Assembly (NCBI GenBank): GCA_903898555.1
Contig: CAIUFY010000011.1
Coordinates: forward strand, 1 to 41,751
Length of the DNA stretch: 41,751 nt
Direction of reading: 5' to 3'
Source: an uncultured Actinomycetes bacterium
Lineage (GTDB): Bacteria > Actinomycetota > Actinomycetes > Nanopelagicales > Nanopelagicaceae
Shown here piece after piece: positions 23,750 to 34,222 of this stretch (positions are counted from its first letter, which is position 1; each line of letters begins with the position of its first letter). The position numbers and the translations under genes were made by a program. Under the pieces are notes generated by a model. That model worked only from the letters and a program-made list of their open reading frames with translations. It made no database searches and was not told the origin of the DNA.

Positions 23750-25948
23750 TTATTCGGGCGTAATTATCCCCGTGCTGACCGCCCGGCGACGCTTGCGCTT
23801 AGGGGCTTGAGCTGGGTTTGACTCGCTTTCTTCAGATTTAGGCTCCGGTACGGCCGGCGCCTCTACAACTACTGGCTGCTCAGGTTCAGCTGAGGCTCCC
23901 ATGTACTCGCTGGCCCTGACGTCCAAATCTTTGTCGAGTGCGACCTTGCGAACAGGTTCGCTATGAATATGAATTCCACGACCTCCGCATGATTCGCATG
24001 TAGTAGAGAAGGCTTCGATAAGGCCTTGTCCAATGCGCTTGCGCGTCATCTGGACGAGTCCGAGTGAAGTCACTTCAGCAACTTGATGCTTAGTCCGATC
24101 GCGACCTAAAGATTCAACAAGGCGACGAAGAACTAAATCACGATTTGATTCCAGAGCCATATCAATAAAGTCGATTACAACGATTCCGCCCAAGTCGCGC
24201 AAGCGAAGTTGTCGAGCAATTTCTTCGGCAGCTTCAAGATTGTTCTTTGTAACTGTCTCCTCGAGGTTTCCACCTTTACCGACAAATTTTCCTGTGTTCA
24301 CATCGATAACAACCATTGCTTCAGTGCGATCAATTACGAGTGAGCCACCTGATGGTAGGTAAACCTTGCGATCAAAAGCCTTAGCAAGCTGTTCTTCAAT
24401 TCTATGTTCAGCAAAGAGATCGCGTGGACCTACCCACTTTTCAATCTTCTGTGTGAGTTCAGGTGCAATATGGCCAAGATATTCATTTATGTCATCCCAG
24501 GCTTGATCGCCTTGAACGAGCAGCTGTCGGAAATCTTCGTTAAAGATATCGCGAATGACTCGAACAGTTAGATCTGGTTCGCTGTACAAGAGGGAAGGAG
24601 CTGAAGTACTTGGGTTTTCTGCCTTCTCTTGAATCGCCAACCATTGTTCTTGTAGACGCTTTACATCACTAGAAAGTTCTTCTTCTGAAGCACCCTCAGA
24701 GGCCGTGCGAACAATGACGCCAGCTTCATCAGGAACTAATCCTTTGAGAATTGATTTAAGGCGAGAACGCTCTTGGTCAGGAAGGCGACGACTAATGCCG
24801 CTCATCTCACCACTAGGAACATAAACAAGATAGCGACCAGGTAATGAAATCTGACTTGTTAGGCGTGCACCTTTTTGTCCGATTGGATCTTTTGTAACTT
24901 GAACAAGTACTGATTGGCCAGTCTTTAAAACGTGCTCGATCTTTCGATTCGCACTTTCCGCCATTCCAGCAGCATCCCAGTTAACTTCGCCAGCATAAAG
25001 AACTGCATTTCTGCCCTTGCCGATATCAACGAATGCAGCTTCCATCGAAGGCAAGACGTTTTGAACTTTACCGAGGTAGACGTTTCCAACGTAAGAAATA
25101 TTTGAATTTCGATTAACGTAGTGCTCCACCATGATCTTGTCTTCAAGAACGGCAATCTGAGTTCTGTCACCTGTCTGACGGACGAGCATGATGCGATCAA
25201 CGTTTTCGCGACGAGCTAAGAATTCACCTTCGGTGATAATCGTGCCACGACGTCGTACAAAATCGCGAGGTTCTCTATCGCGACGGTTGTTACGATCATT
25301 GCGATCGCGGCCTCTGTCGCGGCGATTGTTACGATCATTTCGATCTGGACGGTCTTCACGTTGTTTTGGTTCGCGAGGTTCGCGTACTTTTACAACTGTC
25401 TTTACGCCATCTTCATCAATCGTTTCTTCAATTGCATTTCCATCTACATCGACTCCGCGCGCACGGCGACGGCGACGACGGTGTGTTCCAGAAGCTTCGC
25501 TTCCATCTTCTCCTGCTGGGTTTTCATTTGAATTTTCATTTTCTTGAGTGGACTCTTGTCCCTCTTGTCCCTCTTGCCCGTCTGGGCGCTCACCTGGACG
25601 ACGGCGACCGCGGCCTCCGCGACGACGACGACGGCGCTCAGCACTTTCAGCGCTTTCTTCAGTTGATTCAGAACTCTCAACAACTGGCTTGGCCGCTGCT
25701 GGTGCAGCTTTCTTAGCTGCAGGTGCGGCTTTCTTTGTTGCTCGAGCAGGCTTTTCAGTAATTGGAGCCGCTTGAAATACAGGAACTGGAATTGCCGCGG
25801 CCTTTTTTGTTTGGCGCTTTGGCTTTTCTTCAATTAACGCTTCAACAATCTCCGGTTTCGACTCTTCAACAACCTCTGAAGTACCCGAAGCACGTGCTGC
25901 TGTTTTTTTGGTAGCGCGCTTGCGCCCACCTTTTGGCTCTGGAGCCAT
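23750..25948 (-). CDS. rne: Ribonuclease E/G
   Basis: 732 aa; S1-like region (YVGNVYLGKVQNVLPSMEAAFVDIGKGRNAVLY), VIDVNTGKFVGKGGNLEETVTKNNLEAAEEIARQLRLRDLGGIVVIDFIDM; Ala/Lys- and Arg-rich N-terminal extension. Confidence 0.95.
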   Translation of the reverse strand: MAPEPKGGRKRATKKTAARASGTSEVVEESKPEIVEALIEEKPKRQTKKAAAIPVPVFQAAPITEKPARATKKAAPAAKKAAPAAAKPVVESSESTEESAESAERRRRRRGGRGRRRPGERPDGQEGQEGQESTQENENSNENPAGEDGSEASGTHRRRRRRARGVDVDGNAIEETIDEDGVKTVVKVREPREPKQREDRPDRNDRNNRRDRGRDRNDRNNRRDREPRDFVRRRGTIITEGEFLARRENVDRIMLVRQTGDRTQIAVLEDKIMVEHYVNRNSNISYVGNVYLGKVQNVLPSMEAAFVDIGKGRNAVLYAGEVNWDAAGMAESANRKIEHVLKTGQSVLVQVTKDPIGQKGARLTSQISLPGRYLVYVPSGEMSGISRRLPDQERSRLKSILKGLVPDEAGVIVRTASEGASEEELSSDVKRLQEQWLAIQEKAENPSTSAPSLLYSEPDLTVRVIRDIFNEDFRQLLVQGDQAWDDINEYLGHIAPELTQKIEKWVGPRDLFAEHRIEEQLAKAFDRKVYLPSGGSLVIDRTEAMVVIDVNTGKFVGKGGNLEETVTKNNLEAAEEIARQLRLRDLGGIVVIDFIDMALESNRDLVLRRLVESLGRDRTKHQVAEVTSLGLVQMTRKRIGQGLIEAFSTTCESCGGRGIHIHSEPVRKVALDKDLDVRASEYMGASAEPEQPVVVEAPAVPEPKSEESESNPAQAPKRKRRRAVSTGIITPE
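25281..25345 (-). repeat. Imperfect 39-nt tandem repeat inside rne encoding NDRNNRRDRGRDR / NDRNNRRDREPRD
   Basis: cgacggttgttacgatcattgcgatc (25281) and cggcgattgttacgatcatttcgatc (25320), spaced exactly 39 nt (13 codons). Confidence 0.75.
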
Positions 25949-26204
25949 AAGATCAAATCCTTTTCATGTACCCCACCTGCTGGTACTTCGTTTAGGCCTC
26001 ACACCATTAAATGCGAAGCGGTGCTCGTACAAAATCTTTATGAAATTACTCTTAAAAATTTAGCATCGGATGCAATCTGAGCTATTAAGGCCGCACCCGA
26101 AGGGGGCCACTCAAGTAAGTACATGCGCGAACGCTGAGATAAGTATTGCAGACGGGGTCAGAAATCAAGAATTGGGGCAGATTTACGCGTGTTTGAGCGA
26201 GCGG

Positions 26205-27368
26205 TTATCGACTACGAACGTGAACATTTTGGAGTAGCCCAAATCCAATCAAATTCGCAAACATGCTCGACCCTCCATAGGAGAGAAAAGGCAGGGGTAC
26301 TCCAGTCATGGGCACCAGCCCCATGCACATGCCGACATTTTCAAATGTTTGGAAAGCAAACCAAGCAATCACCCCAACGCATACCAATCGACCAAACATA
26401 TCCGACGTTCGCCTAGCAATCATGAACGCTCGAAGGAAAATTACCGAAAAGCAGATGAGGATGAATCCAGCGCCGAGGAAACCAAGCTCTTCCCCTGCAA
26501 CCGTAAAGATGAAGTCAGTTTGTTGTTCTGGAACAAACCTTCCATTTGTTTGTGGGCCATTAAATAAACCCTTACCCAAGAAGCCACCTGATCCGATTGT
26601 GATTCGAGATTGTCTTATTTGATAACCACTTTGCTGTGGATCAGCTGTTGGATCTACGAAAGCTTGAAGGCGCTTTACCTGGTAGTTGCTTACAACTCCG
26701 GCCTTAATTGCAACGAATCCCCCAAGAACTGCAAGTAACAACAATCCAACAATCCACCGCGAGGGTGCTCCTGAAACTGCAATCATCGCCACCATTGCGG
26801 CGCTGATGATTACTACAGTTCCCAAATCGGGTTGTAGCAAAATTAGTAAAATTGGTATTGCCGATAAAGAGAGCGCCTTTAAGACATCGCGATCTGTCGG
26901 ATCAGCATCGATATCTCGCTTCTCCGCAAGAAGCATTGCAATACCAACAATGATTGCAATCTTTGCTAATTCTGCTGGCTGAACTTGAAACCCACCAGGG
27001 AATGAAATCCACGCGCGTGCTCCATTTACAGTTGAACCAACTCCAGGAATAAGTACTGCAATAAGTCCAAGTACTCCGAGTCCCCACACAATCGGTGTGT
27101 ATGCACGCAAGAGCCGATAATCAACGAGAGTAGTTCCGTAGGAGAGAAGTCCCCCAATGACAATGTTGAGAACGTGTCTCTTTAAATAATATTGTGGATC
27201 TAGTCCTTGCGATGCGAACCATGTTCGCGTTGCTGCCCACACAAGAAGGGTCCCGACAATTAAGAGCATTAACACAGCAAGTGTTAGCCACTTGTCGAAA
27301 CCAGAGAGATTTCTTCGAATTGAATCGCCGCGAGATCGAGTGCGAAATGATTGGTTGAGCGAAGTCAT
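26205..27368 (-). CDS. rodA: Rod shape-determining SEDS glycosyltransferase RodA
   Basis: 387 aa multipass; FPGGFQVQPAELAKIAIIV, LQPDLGTVVII, QQTDFIFTVAGEELGFLG, GVPLPFLSYGGSSM; in the mre operon. Confidence 0.94.
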   Translation of the reverse strand: MTSLNQSFRTRSRGDSIRRNLSGFDKWLTLAVLMLLIVGTLLVWAATRTWFASQGLDPQYYLKRHVLNIVIGGLLSYGTTLVDYRLLRAYTPIVWGLGVLGLIAVLIPGVGSTVNGARAWISFPGGFQVQPAELAKIAIIVGIAMLLAEKRDIDADPTDRDVLKALSLSAIPILLILLQPDLGTVVIISAAMVAMIAVSGAPSRWIVGLLLLAVLGGFVAIKAGVVSNYQVKRLQAFVDPTADPQQSGYQIRQSRITIGSGGFLGKGLFNGPQTNGRFVPEQQTDFIFTVAGEELGFLGAGFILICFSVIFLRAFMIARRTSDMFGRLVCVGVIAWFAFQTFENVGMCMGLVPMTGVPLPFLSYGGSSMFANLIGFGLLQNVHVRSR

Positions 27369-29464
27369 TTTGTCACCGCCTTCTTAGTCACTGCGCTCTT
27401 TGTATCAATCTTCGGAATAGAGGTCTTTGGACCGCTAGCTGGAAAGATAGCTGCCTTAGGATCAACAGTATTTCCTTTGACGCCAAAAAGTGCGGAGTAG
27501 ATTTCTTTTACCCCACCACCAGATGCTGTTGCTCCAAATCCACCTTGGCTAACCATCATCACAACCGCGTATTGCGGTTTGTCGCTTGGTGCGTATGAGA
27601 CAAACCAGGAGGTGTCATCTTTTGCGCTTCCGTTTGTATTTCGACCTAATACCTGACCCGTACCAGTCTTTCCGCTGACCGCAATTGGATAATTAGCAAA
27701 AAGTCCGGCGGCCGTTCCCCGTGTTGCTACGGCACGAAGTGCACGATGTAAGAATGCGAGATCTGAGGATGTGGCAGGGATTTTTCCATTCACTACTGGC
27801 TTGAAGTCTTTAATCACTTTGCCCTGCGGACTGACAATTGCTCGCGCAATTTGTGGTTTGTAAAGCGTCCCGCCATTTGCAATTGCCGCATACATATTAA
27901 CTAGCTGAAGAGGGGAAACCAGAGTGTCACCCTGTCCGATTGAAAAGTTAACAGCGTCTCCGGCTCGCAACATGTAGCCATCAATGCAATTTTCATGGGC
28001 GATTGCAATGAGGTACGGAGTGAGATCCTTCTTCAAGGCACGCGTTGAATAGTTGCAGAAGAAATTCTTGTTTGCATCCCAGTAATTCTTCTTCCAATTT
28101 CGATCCGGCAAGCGGCCAGCTGCTTCACCAGGAAGGTCAATGCCCGTCTTTTTCCCAACACCAAAGTTCTTAGCATTGAGGAAGAAGTAGTCCTTCAGAT
28201 TAGATTTAGGACTTAGACCACCATCGCGAACCCACGCATCGTATGCGATCTGATACCAAATGGTGTCACAAGAAACAGCAATTGCCTGTTCCATATTGAT
28301 TGTGCCCTCGTTCTTGGCTTCAAAGTTCTTGAAAACTCTATTTCCAATTTTTACAGTTGAGGGACATGCGTAATTGCCATTCAGGTTGTATCCGGCTTTA
28401 GAAGCCGCCACAACTGACAGTGCTTTGAATGTCGAAGCCGGTGCGTATGTTCCTTGAATTGCTCTCGAGAGAGCAGGGACGCCTGTTGCTTCGCTAAAAA
28501 GGTCTTTGGCTTGTTGAACCGTAAGACCTTTTTGAAACATATTTGGATCATAAGTTGGCCAAGAAGCCATTGCGAGGACGGCGCCATTCTTCACATTTAA
28601 CACAATCGCTGCACCTGAGTCCGCGTGGTAGCCCATTGATCTGGAATTGCGAACGGCTCGATTTAGGGCAGTTTCGGTTGCTGCTTGAAGACTCGCATTT
28701 AAGTTAGTGACAAGATTATCGCCCGGTATTGGAGCGGTATTTTGAGAAGTCTGAGTCACTGCTTCTTTTCGATCAACAATTACAGTCTTGATTCCAGGCG
28801 TTCCACGCAAATAATTGTCGTACATGTACTCAAGCCCAGACTTGCCTACATTCTCGTTTCGATAAAAGCCTTTTGTCGGATCGTTTAAATCATTTTCTGA
28901 AACGCCACCCACATAGCCCAGGACGTGTACTGGTGACTCACCTGCAAGTGATGGGTAGCTTCGGACTGGAACTGGTTCGGCAGTAACGCCGGCATATATA
29001 TCTGAATTTTCAAGGATTACGAGTGCTTGAGTTTGAGTTGCCTGTTTTGTAATTGGAATGGCTTGAAAACGCGTACCGTTCCAGCACCCAGATTTCTTAC
29101 CTGTTGTGATTTCACCACAAAGACGCGTGCTTTGCCATAAATCGGCGTAAGGCAGCTTTAGCAGATTACTAACTCTCGTAAGAACTGCAACACCTTTATC
29201 GGACTGCTTATCAATAACACTTCGATCCACTGCAATTGCTAAACCAGGACGGTCCATTGCAAGAGGAAGCCCTGCGCTATCTGTTATAGCTCCCCGGAGC
29301 GCAGGACTCACAATGTCACGGCTTTGGATGGAGAGCGCTGCGCTTTGATAAACCGTTGTATTTGCAACCTGCAAATAGAAAAGTCGGCCAATAAGGGCAA
29401 GCATCAATGAAATAACGAGAGTTTGAACAATTACAAGGTTAAGTCTGGAACGTTGGGAACTCAC
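27365..29464 (-). CDS. mrdA: Penicillin-binding protein 2 (elongation transpeptidase)
   Basis: 699 aa; LRGAITDSAGLPLAMDRPG; YAPASTFKALSVVAA (SxxK); VSGKTGTGQ (KTG). Confidence 0.94.
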   Translation of the reverse strand: MSSQRSRLNLVIVQTLVISLMLALIGRLFYLQVANTTVYQSAALSIQSRDIVSPALRGAITDSAGLPLAMDRPGLAIAVDRSVIDKQSDKGVAVLTRVSNLLKLPYADLWQSTRLCGEITTGKKSGCWNGTRFQAIPITKQATQTQALVILENSDIYAGVTAEPVPVRSYPSLAGESPVHVLGYVGGVSENDLNDPTKGFYRNENVGKSGLEYMYDNYLRGTPGIKTVIVDRKEAVTQTSQNTAPIPGDNLVTNLNASLQAATETALNRAVRNSRSMGYHADSGAAIVLNVKNGAVLAMASWPTYDPNMFQKGLTVQQAKDLFSEATGVPALSRAIQGTYAPASTFKALSVVAASKAGYNLNGNYACPSTVKIGNRVFKNFEAKNEGTINMEQAIAVSCDTIWYQIAYDAWVRDGGLSPKSNLKDYFFLNAKNFGVGKKTGIDLPGEAAGRLPDRNWKKNYWDANKNFFCNYSTRALKKDLTPYLIAIAHENCIDGYMLRAGDAVNFSIGQGDTLVSPLQLVNMYAAIANGGTLYKPQIARAIVSPQGKVIKDFKPVVNGKIPATSSDLAFLHRALRAVATRGTAAGLFANYPIAVSGKTGTGQVLGRNTNGSAKDDTSWFVSYAPSDKPQYAVVMMVSQGGFGATASGGGVKEIYSALFGVKGNTVDPKAAIFPASGPKTSIPKIDTKSAVTKKAVTK

Positions 29465-29982
29465 ACTCGCTCCCTCGAAGTAAGAGTCAATTCACGTAGT
29501 CGACGTATGACCGGCAGGAATAGTGGTGTGAAAAGAAGAGTCCAGATGAAATTCCCAGCAACAACTAAGAGATTGTGACCGAATGAACCGCTATTTTCGC
29601 CAAGCGCTAATCCGACGACTAGGTAAATGAAGAGTGCGAACGCAGATCCGATTGATATAAAAAGAACAAATGAAATTGGTTGGGAAGTGAAATCTCCAAC
29701 ACTTTCCAAATTATTAGAAACTAGGAAACCGATAATTGTAAAAATTAGCGCCCATTGTCCAAAGGGACTTTGTGAGGTCGGGGAAAGATCTAGAACTAGG
29801 CCGCCAATAAAACCCATGACAACTGATCCATTGTGATCTTCAAGTGCAATCAAACAGACGAGAACAGCTAAATAAAGTGAAAACCCAGAAATTGGAAGAT
29901 GCACAATTGAAATAATCGATTCCTGAATTACGAAAACAAAGAAGAGAATGGCGGAACTAACCCCAAGCCGAACCGAACTCAC
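29461..29982 (-). CDS. mreD: Rod shape-determining protein MreD
   Basis: 173 aa hydrophobic protein between mreC and mrdA; GFIGGLVLDLSPTSQSPFGQWAL. Confidence 0.88.
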   Translation of the reverse strand: MSSVRLGVSSAILFFVFVIQESIISIVHLPISGFSLYLAVLVCLIALEDHNGSVVMGFIGGLVLDLSPTSQSPFGQWALIFTIIGFLVSNNLESVGDFTSQPISFVLFISIGSAFALFIYLVVGLALGENSGSFGHNLLVVAGNFIWTLLFTPLFLPVIRRLRELTLTSRERV

Positions 29983-30944
29983 TTCTTAGCCTGTTTTGCA
30001 GATGTCGAAGGAGAAGGAGTTGGGCTTGCGCTAATCGATGGTGAAGGAGCGGGAACTGGCGTAACCATCACTGTCACCGTTGGATTAGGAGTTGGATTTA
30101 TTGGCTTGCTTGGCGCAGTCGTCGGAGCTTGTATAACCACTGACACAATGCCAAGATCATTTAAATTGCTAAAAGACTTCACAGTGGCGCTCTGTGTAAG
30201 GAGAGTTTCAGTGTGATCGACTTTTGTAACCACTCCTACAGGCAAACCTGGAATGAACGGACGATTGTTATCGCTTCCGATTGAAATGAGTGAATCACCA
30301 ATTTGTAATGAGCCAGCTGGGTCTAGCAATTCAAGATTATAGGTATTAGTTCCTTGACCAATAAGAACACCTACGCTCTGAGAACGAGCGACTCGAACGC
30401 CGATTCGGAATGTTGGGTCACTCATTAATAAAACGATTGATGAATTAACCGTTACTGACTTCACTACACCAACTAGACCATTCTCGGAAATGACAGTCAT
30501 GTTGTTTCGAATTCCGCTACTTGAACCAGCATCGAGGGTAATCGTCTGACTAAATGTCGAAGCCGATCCTCTGCCGATAACTCGCGCAGAAACAACTTTA
30601 TAACCTCCGCGTCCAGCGAGGTCTAAGACTTTACGCAGTTGCGTCAGTTGACCTTTGATATCTGCGTTGAGAACGGCTTGCTTTTTTAATCTAGCATTTG
30701 CAGTACGTAAATCCTGAATTTCCGCTTTTGTCTTTCCAAAATTCTTTACATCGCTCAAGAAGCGTCCAACGGGCGCAAAAATATCTGACGTTGCTTTTTG
30801 AATTGGAGATAAGACAGTTTGGGCAGCACTTCGAGAACCTGAAATTAAACTTACGCCTCTCAAATCGAGAGTAATTAGTAAAAGCGATGAAACCAAAAGT
30901 GTCACGAGCAGGAGTCTGGAACGATTGCTCCCGCTGCGTGCCAT
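29979..30944 (-). CDS. mreC: Rod shape-determining protein MreC
   Basis: 321 aa; single N-terminal TM, LRTANARLKKQ coiled coil, ARVIGRGSASTFSQTITLDAGSSSGIRNNMTVIS; Pro/Ser/Thr-rich C-terminus. Confidence 0.93.
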   Translation of the reverse strand: MARSGSNRSRLLLVTLLVSSLLLITLDLRGVSLISGSRSAAQTVLSPIQKATSDIFAPVGRFLSDVKNFGKTKAEIQDLRTANARLKKQAVLNADIKGQLTQLRKVLDLAGRGGYKVVSARVIGRGSASTFSQTITLDAGSSSGIRNNMTVISENGLVGVVKSVTVNSSIVLLMSDPTFRIGVRVARSQSVGVLIGQGTNTYNLELLDPAGSLQIGDSLISIGSDNNRPFIPGLPVGVVTKVDHTETLLTQSATVKSFSNLNDLGIVSVVIQAPTTAPSKPINPTPNPTVTVMVTPVPAPSPSISASPTPSPSTSAKQAKK

Positions 30945-30980
30945 AAAAGTCTCCTTGCCTTGTCGCTACAAAATTACAAC

Positions 30981-32024
30981 TTAACGACGAGGTTCTGAAA
31001 TCAAAACCTTTTCAAGTGCTTCGAATTCCTCGATACATTTTCCGGAACCTTCAGCAACAGCATTTAGAGGACGATCGCAAACATGAACTGGCATTCCAGT
31101 TTCTTGGCGAAGTCGCTCATCAAGTCCGCGAAGCAGAGCGCCGCCACCAGTAAGAACAATTCCACGATCCATTAGGTCGCTTGCAAGTTCTGGTGGTGTT
31201 TTATCTAGCGTGCTCTTAACAGCGTTAACAATTTGATTTACAGGCTCTTCAAGAGCTCTGCGGATTTCTTCAGCAGTTACAAGGATTACCTTTGGAAGAC
31301 CTGTTGCTAAATCGCGTCCGCGAATCTCAGCGTCAGGCTCGTCTGGAAGCTTGCACGCAGAACCAATTGCCATCTTAATTTCTTCAGCCGTGCGCTCACC
31401 CAGTAACAAGGAATATTCCTTCTTAACCCAAGTAATAATTGCTTGATCAAGCTCGTCTCCACCAATTCGGATTGAGAGCGCTGTCACGATTCCGCCAAGT
31501 GAAATTACGGCAACTTCCGTTGTTCCGCCGCCAATATCTACAACCATGTTGCCTGTTGGCTCATGAATTGGAAGTCCTGCGCCAATAGCAGCTGCCATTG
31601 GTTCTTCAATGATGTAAACCTTGCGGGCACCTGCCGCATAACCAGCATCTTTAACCGCACGCTGCTCGACGCCTGTGATTCCAGATGGAACACAAACAAC
31701 GATGCGAGGCTTTGCCAAGTAACGACGCTTATGTACCTTTTGAATGAAGTAACGAAGCATGCGCTCGGTTGTATCAAAGTCTGCGATTACGCCATCTTTT
31801 AGAGGACGGATCGCAACAATATTGCCTGGTGTACGGCCAATCATTCTTTTGGCTTCGATTCCAACAGCGAGGATTGCACCTGTATCTTGATTTACAGCTA
31901 CGACAGAAGGCTCGTTAAGAACGATTCCGCGTCCGCGAACATAAACCAAAGTATTCGCAGTTCCAAGATCTACAGCCATATCACGTCCAAAAAAGTCCAT
32001 GCGTGATGGTTTCTTCTCGCTCAT
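30981..32024 (-). CDS. mreB: Rod shape-determining protein MreB
   Basis: [49 protein letters not shown]. Internal ATG ([11 protein letters not shown]) with GGAAGAG SD preferred over 32048. Confidence 0.96.
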   Translation of the reverse strand: MSEKKPSRMDFFGRDMAVDLGTANTLVYVRGRGIVLNEPSVVAVNQDTGAILAVGIEAKRMIGRTPGNIVAIRPLKDGVIADFDTTERMLRYFIQKVHKRRYLAKPRIVVCVPSGITGVEQRAVKDAGYAAGARKVYIIEEPMAAAIGAGLPIHEPTGNMVVDIGGGTTEVAVISLGGIVTALSIRIGGDELDQAIITWVKKEYSLLLGERTAEEIKMAIGSACKLPDEPDAEIRGRDLATGLPKVILVTAEEIRRALEEPVNQIVNAVKSTLDKTPPELASDLMDRGIVLTGGGALLRGLDERLRQETGMPVHVCDRPLNAVAEGSGKCIEEFEALEKVLISEPRR

Positions 32025-32047
32025 CTCTTCCTTCTTCCTCATCTTCA

Positions 32048-32494
32048 TTAATTCTTAATTTCCGGAAACCAAATAGTTATTTCACGAGTTGCAGATTCGA
32101 CTGAATCTGAACCGTGAACAATATTCTGAACAACTTTTGTACCTTGATCGCGCGCTAAGTCGCCGCGGATTGTTCCTGGTTCTGCAGTCGTTGGATCAGT
32201 AGTTCCAGCCAACTTGCGGAAGCCTTCGATTACTCGATTGCCCTCAGCGATGATTGCTACGACCGAACCCGACAACATAAATTCAAGAAGAGGTTCATAG
32301 AACGGCTTTCCCTCATGCTCGGCATAGTGAAGAGCAAGAGTTGCGAGATCTGGTTGCACCATCTTCAACGCGGAAATTTTGTAACCCTTACGTTCGATGC
32401 GAGCGATTACTTCGCCTACCAATGAACGCTTAACGCCATCTGGCTTAACGAGAATGAGGGTTCTTTCCTGCTGAACTTGCGCTGGGTTGGTCAC
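32048..32494 (-). CDS. ndk: Nucleoside diphosphate kinase
   Basis: 148 aa; [47 protein letters not shown]. Confidence 0.97.
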   Translation of the reverse strand: MTNPAQVQQERTLILVKPDGVKRSLVGEVIARIERKGYKISALKMVQPDLATLALHYAEHEGKPFYEPLLEFMLSGSVVAIIAEGNRVIEGFRKLAGTTDPTTAEPGTIRGDLARDQGTKVVQNIVHGSDSVESATREITIWFPEIKN

Positions 32495-32525
32495 TGACGC
32501 ATTCTATGGGCTTGTCGGGAATCCC

Positions 32526-32867
32526 TTAAATCGGACTGTTCTGGTCTCTTTCGGCAATCAATTTGGCCCTAATCGCCTCGCCCTTGCGCCCCAGGAAGAA
32601 GGCCGTTGCCCAAAGGCCGCCGAAAAGCGCACCTATGAAATACATGGACGGCACTACCAATCCGTAGGCGATGAGCCCGACTTGAAGGGCTGTCCCGATC
32701 AACCAGCCAATTTTCTTCTTCATAAGGCCAGCTGTTAACAAGCAGGCAAGTGCCAAAAGTCCACCTAATGAAAGAGCGACGGCTCCATGGTTTTCCATGG
32801 CTAGCAAAAGGGCAAAGCCCATTATCAGCGCTTCCATTGTTATGACTGCAGAGCCGAGAATTCTCAT
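32526..32867 (-). CDS. DUF4233-type small membrane protein
   Basis: 113 aa, about four TM helices; directly downstream of folC, the usual actinobacterial context for DUF4233. Confidence 0.75.
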   Translation of the reverse strand: MRILGSAVITMEALIMGFALLLAMENHGAVALSLGGLLALACLLTAGLMKKKIGWLIGTALQVGLIAYGLVVPSMYFIGALFGGLWATAFFLGRKGEAIRAKLIAERDQNSPI

Positions 32868-34222
32868 GTTCGTGACTCAACAATTTTACGAAGTATGGCT
32901 CGCGATTCACCAGCTGTCACGACAGAACCTGTTATCAAAACTGCCGAAACGCCTTCACTCTTTTGATTTATCAACGTACATTGTTCGATCGATGTTGTTA
33001 TAGCGCGCTGCAAATCAACTTCTTTAAATACTCGCTCGGCTCCAAACACTTCCACAGCGGCGGCATATAAATCATCGACGGGAAGAGCTCGATCAGAAGA
33101 GTTCTGGGTAACTACAAGCCTGTCAATAACTGGCTCAAGTTCCATCAAGACTCCGTGCACATCTTTTTCTCCCAATATAGAAAGAACGCCAAAAACAGTT
33201 TCAAAATCAAACTCGGTTGAAATTGTTGAGGCAAGCGCATGAGCGCCATGTGGGTTATGCGCAGCGTCAACTATGACAGTTGGATCTCTATAAAGAACTT
33301 CGAAGCGACCCGGGGATGTAACTTTTGCAAACGCCACTCGAACGATTTCTTCATCTAGTTTTACCCCAGCAAATGCCTCGACAGCGGCGATTGCAACTGC
33401 GGCATTCGAACCTTGATGTGCGCCATAGAGTGGAATAAATATTTCTGTATATTCTCCGAAAATTCCGCTAACAGAAATCATCTGGCCGCCTACCGCGATA
33501 TCGCGATGAGATACTGAAAATTCAATTCCCTCTCGATATGGAATTGCAGACTTCTCAAGGATTTTTGCCGTCAATACTTTGGCAACTTCAGCTGGTTGGG
33601 CAGCAAGAACAACGTGCGTCTCAGGCTTAATAATTCCAGACTTTGTTTCGGCAATCTCCTCTAGGGTCTCGCCCAAGTATTCGGTGTGATCTAATCCGAT
33701 GGGAGTAATAACAGAAACTTGGCTTGCAACAATATTTGTTGCATCCCATGCCCCGCCCATTCCGGCCTCAACAACAGCGACGTCTACTGGAAATTCAGCA
33801 AAGGCTACAAAAGCCAGAGCCGTCATTGCTTCAAAAAATGAAATTGGATGTGGTTGGCGACTATCGATTAAATCCAAGTAGAGAGCGATGTCGTTATATG
33901 TGGCAATCATGCCCTCAGGGGAAATCGGTTCTCCCTTTAGTGAAATTCGCTCTAGAAAGCTTTCAAGATGAGGGCTAGTAAAGCGTCCAGTTCGATATCC
34001 AAGTTCGCTAAATAGTGAATCAATCATTCTTGAAGTAGTTGTCTTGCCATTAGTTCCTGCAATGTGCACGACCGGATATGTCCGCTCCGGACTTCCAAGT
34101 GCGTCGCAGAGCGCGGCAATACGATCTAAAGAGGGCTCGATTCGAGTCTCAGGCCAGCGCTTAAGCAGAGCTTGGTAAATATGTTCGACTGCTTCAAGAC
34201 TATCTGGGGAGCTCATGTTCAT
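32864..34222 (-). CDS. folC: Folylpolyglutamate synthase / dihydrofolate synthase
   Basis: 452 aa; VVHIAGTNGKTTTSRMIDSLFSELGYRTGRFTSPHLESFLERI; VDAAHNPHGAHAL. Confidence 0.96.
   Translation of the reverse strand: MNMSSPDSLEAVEHIYQALLKRWPETRIEPSLDRIAALCDALGSPERTYPVVHIAGTNGKTTTSRMIDSLFSELGYRTGRFTSPHLESFLERISLKGEPISPEGMIATYNDIALYLDLIDSRQPHPISFFEAMTALAFVAFAEFPVDVAVVEAGMGGAWDATNIVASQVSVITPIGLDHTEYLGETLEEIAETKSGIIKPETHVVLAAQPAEVAKVLTAKILEKSAIPYREGIEFSVSHRDIAVGGQMISVSGIFGEYTEIFIPLYGAHQGSNAAVAIAAVEAFAGVKLDEEIVRVAFAKVTSPGRFEVLYRDPTVIVDAAHNPHGAHALASTISTEFDFETVFGVLSILGEKDVHGVLMELEPVIDRLVVTQNSSDRALPVDDLYAAAVEVFGAERVFKEVDLQRAITTSIEQCTLINQKSEGVSAVLITGSVVTAGESRAILRKIVESRT

Noticed and set aside
25281-25345. 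Possible CRISPR-like short repeat
   Set aside because: Only two imperfect copies, in frame inside rne, encoding a 13-aa protein repeat.
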